Shown piece by piece: positions 35,301-47,300 of a stretch of DNA of 64,000 nt (position 1 is its first letter; each line of letters opens with the position of its first letter). The notes beneath the pieces were generated by a model that worked only from the letters and a program-made list of their open reading frames with translations, was not told the origin of the DNA and did not search any database. Made by a program: the position numbers and the translations under genes. This DNA is from Muricauda sp. SCSIO 64092 (lineage in GTDB: Bacteria > Bacteroidota > Bacteroidia > Flavobacteriales > Flavobacteriaceae), in assembly GCF_023016285.1 (NCBI RefSeq), contig NZ_CP095413.1, forward strand, positions 3,675,001 to 3,739,000. The letters run 5' to 3'.

Positions 35301-38300
35301 GGCCCAGACCGTGACTGGGTCCCTGACCGTGGACGTCACTACTCATAACCATACCGCAGGGGAAATACAAGTGGCCCTTAGGAATGCCTCCTCCGGCAAC
35401 TTGACCCGAATACATTTCAACGATGGGGGCGACAAGGAGAAGTTGCTTTCCGTGGACCAATGGGGCAGCAGCATAGCCTGGACCAACATGGAAAATGCAT
35501 TTTACGGCTGTAGCAACCTGGAGGTCAAGGCCACGGACACCCCCGACCTAAGTGCCCTGACCAATACCGGTATGGCCAATATGTTCAACGGATGCATCTC
35601 CCTAACGGGGAAGACAAGCTTCTCCAACTGGAACACGGGGAAGGTGACCGATATGCAAGGTATGTTCGAAGGTGCAAGCGCCTTTAACGGAAGTATTGGT
35701 TCCTGGGATACCAGCAAGGTAACCGATATGGGCAAAATGTTTTACGGGGCATACGTCTTTGACCAGGACCTCGGTTTATGGAACACCAGCGAGGTGACCC
35801 ATATGGGCTATATGTTCGCTGACGCCGAAATCTTCGACCAGGACATCGGTTCTTGGGACACCAGCAAGGTGACGAACATGGAATCCATGTTTCATGACAC
35901 CTGGTATTTTGACCAGGACCTCGGTTCGTGGAACACTAGCGAGATGACCAATATGGCCCGTATGTTTGACAGTGCCAGTTTCAATCAGGACATTGGCAGT
36001 TGGAACGTAAGTAAGGTCACTAACATGTACAACATGTTCTACGGTGCCAATTACTTCGATCAAGATATCAGCGGTTGGAATGTGGGCAGTGTTGCCAACA
36101 TGGAAGGCATGTTCCATGAGGCCCAAGACTTCGACCGGGACATCGGTTCCTGGGACACCAGTAACGTAATTACCATGCAGTCCATGTTTAAGAAAGCATC
36201 CGCCTTTAATGGAAATATCGGTTCCTGGAACATCAGCAAGGTGAACAATATGTACGCCATGTTCGAAAGTGCTATCGCCTTTGACCAGGACATCGGTTCC
36301 TGGAACACCAGCGAGGTGGACGATATGGGCAACATGTTTGGTGGAGCTGAAATCTTTAACCAGGACATCAGTAGTTGGAATGTGGGCGGTGTTGCCAACA
36401 TGGAAGGGATGTTCGAATCAGCTTATAACTTTGACCAGAACCTGGGGGAGTGGGAACTAGGGGCGTTGACCAATGGTGCCAATATGCTGGACGGCAGTGG
36501 GCTCTCCGTGGACAACTGGGACAACACGATCATTGGTTGGTATAACAAGGGTTACCATGATGCTTCCCAATACCCTAATTTCCCCACCATTGGCGCTTCC
36601 GGCCTAGTCTACTGTAGGGCCACTACCCAGCGCGCCGAACTCAATATTACCGGTGACAGCCGGTCAACTACCATTCAGCCAATAGCACGGTGCAAGGAGG
36701 CAACGATCCAACTGGGTGCCAACGGCACGGCCACCCTGGATCCGGACTTGGTGAACGACGGTAGCGATGGCTGCGGGATTTCCCTGGGCCTGTCCAAAAC
36801 CAGCTTTGATACCACCGACCTTGGGGATAACACAGTGACCCTTACGGTAACCGACCCTGGTGGAAACTCGAGTGACTGCATGGCTGAGGTGACCGTAGTA
36901 AGGTATCCCGCGACCGAGTTCGTGACTACCTGGGACACTTCCAGTGGCATCTCCTTTACCATCCCCGCCACGGGCACCTACGATGTGGACCTGGGTGCTG
37001 ATGGCAGCTATGAACTGCTGGACGAGACCGATGGAACCACCGTGACCCTCACTGGCCATACTGCCGATAACATACAGGTGGCCATTCGCAATGCCGTCTC
37101 CGGCAACGGTAACCTGACCCGGATACATTTCAACAATGGGGGGGACAAGGATAAGCTGCTCTCCGTGGACCAATGGGGCAGCGCGATGGCCTGGACCAAC
37201 ATGGAAAATGCATTTTACGGCTGTGGCAATCTGAAGGTCGAGGCGACCGATGCCCCCAACCTGAATGCCCTCACCAATACCAGTATGGCCAATATGTTCA
37301 ACGGATGTTCCTCACTTACGGGGGATACAAGCTTCTCCAATTGGAACGTGGCCGATGTAACGGATATGGGCTATATGTTTTATGGTGCAAGGACCTTTAA
37401 TGGGGATATTGGTTCGTGGAATACCAGCAAGGTAACCGACATGGGCCATATGTTTTATAGCGCAAGGGCCTTTAACGGTAGCATCGGTTCCTGGGACACG
37501 GGCGAGGTGACTACAATGAAGCGGATGTTTTCCTCCGATGGCAATCAAAATAACAAAATTACATTTAACCAGGACATCGGTTCCTGGAACACCAGCGAGG
37601 TGACCGATATGGAGGGCATGTTCAATGGCGCCAGTGCCTTTAACGGTAACATCGGTTCCTGGGACACCAGCAATGTGACCGATATGGGCAACACGTTCGA
37701 TGGTGCAAGTGCCTTTAACGGTAACATCAGTTCCTGGAACGTGGCCAAAGTGGAGGATATGGGCAACATGTTCAATGGTGCAAGTACCTTTAACGGAGCC
37801 ATTGGTTCCTGGAGCACTGGTAACGTAACTGATATGAACTCCATGTTTGCTGGCGCAAGCGCCTTTAACGGTAACATCAGTTCCTGGAACGTGGCCAAAG
37901 TGGAGGATATGGGGGATATGTTCAATGGTGCAAGTACCTTCAATGGTAACATCGGTTCCTGGGACACCGAGGAGGTGACCGATATGGCGGGCATGTTCTC
38001 CGGTGCAACTACCTTTAACGGGCCTATTGGTGCTTGGAACGTGGCCAAAGTGGGGGATATGGGGGATATGTTCAATGGCGCGAGTGCCTTCAACGGCAAC
38101 ATCGGCTCCTGGGACACGGGCGCCGTGACCGATATGGGTGGGATGTTCTCCGGTGCCAGTTCCTTTAACGGGACCATTGGTGCTTGGAACGTGTCCAAGG
38201 TGGAGGATATGGGTAATATGTTCACTAGTGCCAGTACCTTCAACGGAAACATCGGCTCTTGGGATACCAGCAATGTGACCGATATGGAGGGGATGTTCTC

Positions 38301-41300
38301 CGGTGCGGGTGCCTTTGACCGGAACTTGGGCGAATGGGACATGGGGGCGTTGACCAATGGCACCGATATGCTGGACAACAGTGGGCTCTCGGTTGCCAAC
38401 TGGGACGCCACACTGATCGGTTGGGAGGGCCGGGGCCTTTCCAACACGCCGACGGTCGCCGTTGGCGCCTACGGCCTGGTCTACTGTAGGGCCTATTACG
38501 AGCGTGCGGCGCTGATAGGTAACAGCCTTAACATTACCGGGGACAGCAAAGCGGGTACCCAGCCGACGGCCGGGTGCCAGCAACAGGCGGTGGAGCTCGA
38601 ACTGGGTGCCACTGGCACGGCCACCTTGGATCCCGCCCTTGTGGACGCCGGCAGCGATGGTTGCGGGATCACCCTGGCGTTGTCCAAGACCGACTTTGGT
38701 GCGACCGACCTTGGGGACAACACGGTGACCCTAACGGTGACCGACCCCGACAGCACCACGAAGATCTGTACGGCCACGGTGACCGTATTGGGTACGGATC
38801 CCACAAGCGTATTTGTGACCACCTGGGACACGACCAAATCCGAAGGCAACTCCAATAAGAACTCCATTGTTATCGCGGCCTCGGGAACCTATGATGTGGA
38901 CCTGGGCAATGACGGCAGCTATGAACTGACGGACCAGAACGGGACCATTACTGTGGATGTCACCAAACACAACCATACTGCCGGGGAAATACAGGTGGCC
39001 CTTCGCAACGCCCACTCGGGGAACGGAACCTTGGATGGAATAAGTTTTAGTCTGTTTTCGGGAGCCTTTTTCGATAGGGAAAAGCTAATCTCCGTGGACC
39101 AATGGGGCAGCGCCATCTCCTGGAGTACCATGGCATCCGCATTTTCGGGTTGTAGCAATCTGGAGATCAAGGCGACGGACGCCCCCGACCTGGGCAGTGT
39201 GAGCAGTATGTCCAATATGTTCAATAGCTGTACGAAACTTAAGGGGAATACGAGCTTCTCCGGCTGGAACACGTCCAAAGTGGAGGATATGACCGGCTTG
39301 TTCAATGGCGCAATTATCTTTAATGCGGACATCGGTTCATGGAATGTGGCCAATGTAACCAATATGGGCTCCATGTTCCGTTCTGCGGAAGCCTTTGACC
39401 AGGACATCGGTTCCTGGAACACCGGCCAGGTAACCAATATGTTTTCCATGTTTCGGTTTGCAAGCGTCTTTAATCAGGATATTGGTTCCTGGGAAACGGG
39501 CAGCGTCGCCAATAAGCAGTGGATGTTTGACGACGCAACGGCTTTTGACCAGAACCTGGGCAAATGGGATTTGGGGCAGTTGACCAATGCCATTGGTATG
39601 CTCGACGATAGTGGGCTCTCCATGGCCAACTGGGATGCCACGATCATCGGTTGGCACGGGGAGGGCTTCCATGAGACCCCCGCTTTCACCATCGGCGCCG
39701 ATGGCCTGGTGTACTGTACCGCCACTGACGAACGTGCCGCTTTCGGCCTTAATATTATCGATGACGGCCCGGAGAAGATAGACCCGACGCCACAATGCAA
39801 GGCAGCGACAATTTACCTGGGCACCAATGGCACGGCCACTCTGGAGGCCTCGCTTGTGGACAACGGTTCCAGCGATGCCTGTGGGGACGTCTCATTCAGC
39901 CTGTCCCAGACCACTTTTACGGCCAGTGAACTTGGGGACAACACGGAGACCCTAACAGTGACCGATCCCAACGGGAACGAAGACACCTGTACGGCCACGG
40001 TGACCGTGGTGGACGATACGAATCCCACGGCGAGCTGTAAAAATGTTACGGTACAACTGAGTGCAGCGGGCAGCGTTACGATTGCGGCAGGGGATGTGGA
40101 TGGTGGCTCATCCGACAATAGCGGCACGGTGTCGCTTTCCCTGGATACGGATACTTTTGCGGCTGTTGGGACCTATACGGTGACCCTTACGGTAACGGAT
40201 GGGAGCGGCAAAACGGCCGACTGTGATGCCACGGTCACCGTGGTGGCGTACCCCACAACGGTGTTCGTAACCACCTGGGACACATCCAACACCACCTCCT
40301 TCACCATTCCGGCCACTGGGACCTACGATGTGGACCTGGGCGCTGATGGCAGCTATGAACTGACGGACGAAACCGATGGAACTACCGTGGTTCTCACCGG
40401 CCATACTGCCGACAGAATACAGGTGGCCATTCGCAATGCCGTCTCCGGCAACGGCAACCTGACCCGCATACATTTCAACAATGGGGGCGACAGGGAGAAG
40501 CTGCTCTCCGTGGACCAGTGGGGCAGCAGTATCTCCTGGAGTACAATGGAAGATGCGTTTAATGGCTGTAGCAAAATGGACGTTTTGGCGACAGACGCAC
40601 CTGACTTGAGCACTGTAACGAGTATGCATAACATGTTCCACAGCTGTATAACACTTAAAGGAACAACAGATTTCTCCAATTGGAACACCAGCAAGGTAAC
40701 CGATATGGCAAGCATGTTCTCCGGGGCAAGCGCCTTTAACGGGAACATCGCTTCCTGGAACGTGGCCAAAGTGGAGGATATGGGGAATATGTTCTCCGGG
40801 GCAAGCGCCTTTAACGGGAACATCACTTCCTGGAACACGGTCAAAGTGGAGGACATGGGCAACATGTTCAATGGCGCCGTTGCCTTCAACGGTAACATCG
40901 GTTCCTGGAACACCGGCGAGGTGACCGATATGTCCGATATGTTCAATGGTGCAAGCGCCTTTAACGGTAACATCGCTTCCTGGAACACGGTCAAAGTGGC
41001 GGATATGGGCAACATGTTCAATGGCGCCGTTGCCTTCAACGGTAACATCGGTTCCTGGAACACCAGTGAGGTGACCAGTATGGCCAATATGTTCAATGGC
41101 GCCGTTGCCTTCAACGGTAACATCAGTTCCTGGAACGTGGCCAAAGTGGCGGACATGGGCAACATGTTCACTGGCGCAAGCGCCTTCAACGGCAACATCG
41201 GTTCCTGGGACACCAGTGAGGTGACCGATATGGGCGGGATGTTCTCGGGTGCCAGTTCCTTTAACGGGGCCATTGGTCCCTGGAACACGGCCAAAGTGGG

Positions 41301-44300
41301 AGATATGGCCAATATGTTCGATGGTGCCAGTGCCTTTAACGGCAACATCGGCTCTTGGGATACAAGTGGTGTAGCCAATATGGCCTACATGTTCCAAAAT
41401 GCAAGTGCCTTTGACCGGAACTTGGGGGAATGGGACCTTGGGGCGTTGACCAATGGTACCGATATGCTGGACAACAGTGGGCTCTCGGTTGCCAACTGGG
41501 ACGCCACGCTAATCGGATGGGAGGACCAGGGGCTTTCCAACACGCCCACGGTCACCGTTGGCGCCTACGGCCTGGTCTATTGTAGGGCCCATTACGAGCG
41601 TGCGGCACTGATAGGTAACAGCCTCAACATTACCGGGGACAGCAAGGCAGGTACCCAGACGACGGCCGTGTGCCAACAACAGGCGGTGGAGCTCCAACTG
41701 GGCAGTGATGGTACGGCCACCCTGACCGCCGAGGATGTGGACGCCGGCAGTGACGGTTGCGGAATCACCCTGGGGGTGTCCAAGACCAGCTTTGATGCCG
41801 ACGACCTTGGGGACAACACGGTGACGCTTACGGTGACCGACCCTGATAGCACCACGAAGGCCTGTACGGCCACGGTGACGGTTGGGGACAACACGCTCCC
41901 CACGCCAAGTTGCAAGGACATTAGCGTACAACTGGGCGCGGCGGGCAGCGCAACGATCACCACCTCGGACATCGACAACGGCTCCTCGGATAACAGCGGC
42001 ACCACGGTATCGCTTTCCCTGGACAAGACCAGTTTTGGCTGTTCCGATTTGGGGGACAACACGGTGACCCTTACGGTAACGGATAGCAGCAGCAACTCGG
42101 ACAGCTGTGCCGCTGTGGTGACCGTGGAGGACAAGGCCGAGCCTTCTCCCCGTTGCCAGGACATTACCGTACAACTGGACACCTCGGGCAGCGCGACGAT
42201 TACGACATCGGACGTGGACAACGGTTCCTCCGACAACTGTGGGAGCGTCACCCTGGCGTTGTCCACGATCGACTTTGGCGCCACCGACCTAGGGGACAAC
42301 ACGGTGACCCTTACGGTGACTGACCCCAGCAACAACTCGAAGACCTGTACGGCCACGGTTACGGTGGGGGACAGCACGCTGCCCAGTCCAAGTTGCAAGG
42401 ACATTAGCGTACAATTGGGCACCTCGGGCAGTGCAACGATCACCACCTCGGACATCGACAACGGCTCCTCAGACAACAGCGGTACCGCCGTGACCCTTTC
42501 CCTTTCCAAGACCAGCTTTGGCTGTTCCGATTTGGGGGACAACACGGTGACCCTTACGGTGACGGACACCAGCAGCAACTCGGACAGCTGTACCGCCACC
42601 GTGACCGTGGAGGACAAAACGGCCCCCACCCCAGGTTGCCGGGACATCAGCGTGGAACTGGGTGCCTCGGGCAGTGCGACGATTGTTGCGGCGGACGTGG
42701 ACAATGGTTCCAGCGATACTTGCAGCAGCGTTACCCTGGCGGTGTCCACGACCAGCTTTGGTACCAATGACCTTGGTGACAATACAGTGACCCTTACGGT
42801 GACGGACACCAGCAGCAACTCGGACAGCTGTACCGCTGTGGTGACGGTCGAGGACAACATGGCTCCCACACCATCCTGCAAGGACATTACCGTACAACTG
42901 GATGCCCTGGGCAGTGCAACGATCGCCACATCGGACATCGACAACGGTTCCTCCGACAACAGTGGCACCACCGTATCGCTATCCCTGGACAAGACGATTT
43001 TCGGCTGTTCCGACCTTGGGGACAACACGGTGACCCTTACGGTGACGGACGGCAGCAACAACTCGGACAGCTGTACCGCTGTGGTGACCGTGGAGGACAA
43101 AACGGCCCCCGCACCAAGTTGCCAGGATACCAGCGTACAACTGGGCGCCTCGGGCAGCGCGACGATTACGACATCGGACGTGGACAACGGTTCCTCCGAC
43201 AACTGTGGGAGCGTTACCCTGGCGGTGTCCACGACCAGCTTTGGTGCCAATGACCTTGGTGACAATACAGTGACCCTTACGGTGACGGACACCAGCAGCA
43301 ACTCGGACAGCTGTACCGCTGTGGTGACGGTCGAGGACAACATGGCTCCCACACCATCCTGTAAGGACATTACCGTACAACTGGATGCCCTGGGCAGTGC
43401 AACGATCGCCACATCGGACATCGACAATGGTTCCTCCGACAACAGTGGCACCACCGTATCGCTATCCCTGGACAAGACGACTTTCGGCTGTTCCGACCTT
43501 GGGGACAACACGGTGACCCTTACGGTGACGGACGCCAGCAGCAACTCGGACAGCTGTACCGCCACCGTGACCGTGGAGGACAAAACGGCCCCCACGCCAA
43601 GTTGCCGGGACATTACCGTGGAACTGGGTGCCTCGGGCAGTGCGACGATTGTTGCGGCGGACGTGGACAATGGTTCCAGCGATACCTGTGGGAGCGTTTC
43701 CCTTAGCGTTTCCCTGAACAGCTTCACCGCCATTGGTGACAATACAGTGACCCTTACGGTGACGGACGGCAGCAGCAACTCGGACAGTTGTACCGCTGTG
43801 GTGACGGTCGAGGACAACATGGCTCCCACACCATCCTGTAAGGACACCAGCGTACAACTGGATGCCCTGGGCAGTGCAACGATTGCCACATCGGACATCG
43901 ACAACGGCTCTTCCGACAACAGCGGTACCGCCGTGACCCTTTCCCTGGATAGGACCAGCTTTGGCTGTTCCGACCTTGGGGACAACACGGTGACCCTTAC
44001 GGTAATGGACTCCAGCAGCAACTCGGACAGTTGCACCGCTGTGGTGACCGTGGAGGACAAAACGGCCCCCACGCCAAGTTGCCAAGACACTACCGTGGAA
44101 CTGGACACCTCGGGCAGCGCGATGATTACGACATCGGACGCGGACAACGGTTCCAGCGATACCTGCAGCAGCGTTACCCTGGCGTTGTCCACGACCAGCT
44201 TTGGTGCCAATGACCTTGGTGACAATACAGTGACCTTGACGGTGACGGACACCAGCAGCAACTCGGACAGCTGTACTGCTGTGGTGACGGTCGAGGACAA

Positions 44301-47300
44301 CATGGCTCCCACACCATCCTGTAAGGACACCAGCGTACAACTGGATGCTCTGGGCAACGCAACAATCGCCACATCGGACATCGACAACGGTTCCTCCGAC
44401 AACAGTGGCACCACCGTATCGCTATCCCTGGACAAGACGACTTTCGGCTGTTCCGACCTTGGGGACAACACGGTGACCTTGACGGTGACGGACACCAGCA
44501 GCAACTCGGACAGTTGTACCGCCACCGTGACCGTGGAGGACAAAACGGCCCCCACCCCAAGTTGCCGGGACATTACCGTGGAACTGGGTGCCTCGGGTAG
44601 TGCGACGATTGTTGCGACGGACGTGGACAACGGTTCCAGCGATACCTGCAGCAGCGTTTCCCTTGGCGTTTCCCTGAACAGTTTCACCGCCATTGGTGCG
44701 GAAACGGTTACCCTTACTGTAACGGACGGCAGTGGGAACTCGGACAGCTGTACCGCTACGGTGACCGTGGAGGACAATATGGCTCCCATACCAAGTTGCC
44801 AGGACATTACCCTGGAACTGGACGCCTCGGACAGTGCGACGATTGCCACATCGGACATCGACAACGGCTCCACGGACAACAGTGGTACCACCGTATCGCT
44901 ATCCCTGGACAGGACCAGTTTTGGCTGTTCCGATCTGGGGGACAACACGGTGACCCTTACGGTAACGGACGCCAGCAACAACTCGGACAGCTGTACCGCT
45001 ATAGTAACGGTGGAGGCCGTTCCAAAGGCTTTCTGCAAGGCGGCGGCGATTCGACTGGACGTGAATGGTACGGCCAATCTGACAGCTGACCTCGTGGACG
45101 ACGGTTCCTATGTTGCCTGCGGTAGCGTCATCCTGGGGGTGTCCCCGAACAGCTTCACCACCATTGGTGCGGAGACGGTAACGCTTACGGTAACAGACGG
45201 CAGCAACTCGGACAGTTGCACCGCCACAGTGACCGTATTGAGTAACACGGACCCCATAGCTTCCTGCCAGGACATTACAGTGGAACTGGACACGACGGGC
45301 AGTGCTACGATCACCGCGGCGGACGTGGACAACGGCTCTTCCGACAACAGTGGCATATTGACCCTTTCCCTGGACAGGACCAGTTTTGGCTGTTCCGATG
45401 TGGGGGACAACACGGTGACCCTTACAGTGGAAGATGACCATAATAACACGGACAGTTGCACCGCTGTGGTGACCGTGGAGGACAAAACGGCCCCCACGCC
45501 AGGTTGCCAGGACACTACTGTGGAACTGGATGCCTCGGGCGGTGCAACGATTGCCACATCGGATGTGGACAACAATTCCAGTGACGCCTGCGGGATTGCC
45601 ACCCTGGGCCTGTCCCGAAGCAACTTTGACACCACCCACCTCGGGGATAACACGGTGACCCTTACAGTGAGGGACAACAACGGCAATACAAACAGTTGCA
45701 CCGCTGTAGTGACCGTGGATGACAGGACGGCCCCTGCACCAAGTTGTCGGGACATTACCATTCAATTGGACGCCTTGGGCAATGCAACGATTGCCACATC
45801 CGACATTGACAACGGCTCCTCCGATAACAGCGGCACGGTGTCGCTTTCCCTGGATCGGGCCGGTTTTGGCTGTTCCGACCTAGGTAACAACACGGTGACC
45901 CTGACCGTAAGGGATAGCAGCGGCAACTCGGACAGTTGTACCGCTGTGGTAACGGTGCAGGACATAACCCAGCCGACGGTCATATGCAAGAATGCGTTGG
46001 AGATTGAATTGGAATCCAATGGTATGGCCACCCTGACCACCGACGATGTGGACAACGGTTCGAGCGACGCCTGTGGGATTTCGCTAAGCCTATCCCAGGC
46101 CAGCTTTGGTGCCTCCGACCTTGGGGATAACACGGTGACCCTTACAGTAACGGACGGCAGCAGCAACTCGGACAGCTGTACCACTACGGTGACCGTGGAG
46201 GACAAGATGGTCCCCGTGCCAAGTTGCCGGGACATTACCGCACAACTGGACGCGGCAGGCAGTGCTACGGTTGTGGCGGCTGACATCGACAACGGCTCCT
46301 CCGACAACAGTGGCGCAGTATCCCTTTCCTTGGACAAGGATACCTTTGGTTGTTCCGATGTGGGGCAACGAACGGTAACCCTAACGGTGGAAGACGGCAG
46401 CAACAATATGGACAGTTGTACCGCCACGGTGACTGTACAGGACGTAACCCAACCGACCGCCGTATGCCAACAACAGGCCATCACGCTCCAATTGGGCACC
46501 GATGGGACGGCCACTCTGACTACCGACCTTGTGGACAACAATTCCAGTGACGCCTGTGGGATTGCCTCCTTGAATCTGTCCTTGAGCAGCTTTGATACTA
46601 CGCACCTCGGGGATAACATCGTGACCCTTACGGTAAGGGACAGCAATGGCAACACAAATATCTGCGAGGCGACGGTGATTGTTGAGGATATCACGGTTCC
46701 CAAGGCGGAATGCCAGGACGTTACCGTGGAACTGGACTTGTCGGGCATTGCAACCATCGCTATAACGGATATCGATAATGGCTCCTCCGACAACAGCGGC
46801 ACGGTGTCGCTTTCCCTGGACAGGACCGGTTTTGATTGTTCCGATGTAGGGCAGCACACGGTGACCCTTACCGTAACGGACACCAGCAACAACTCGGACA
46901 CCTGTACGGCTACGGTGGACGTGGGGAACAACACGTTCCCCACCCCAAATTGCCTGGACATCAGTGTGGAACTGGATGATACGGGCAGCGCAACGATAGT
47001 GGCGGCGGACGTGGACAGCGGTTCCAGTGCTGCTTGTGGTAGCGTTACCCTGGACCTTTCCCAGGATAGTTTTGATACTACCCACCTCGGCGATAATACA
47101 GTGACCCTAACGGTTAGGGACAACAACGGCAACACGGACAGCTGCACGGCCACGGTGACCGTGGAGGACAAGACGGCCCCCACACCAAGTTGTCGGGACA
47201 TTGCCGTGGAACTGGATGCAACGGGCAACACAACGATTGCAGCGGCTGACGTGGACAACGGCTCCTCTGACAACAGCGGCACCGCCCCTGCCCTTTCCCT

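Noticed and set aside
20473..41670. Regularly spaced ~75-bp repeats as a possible CRISPR array
   Set aside because: Repeats are translated, diverged, in frame and have no unique spacers; they encode DUF285 leucine-rich repeats.
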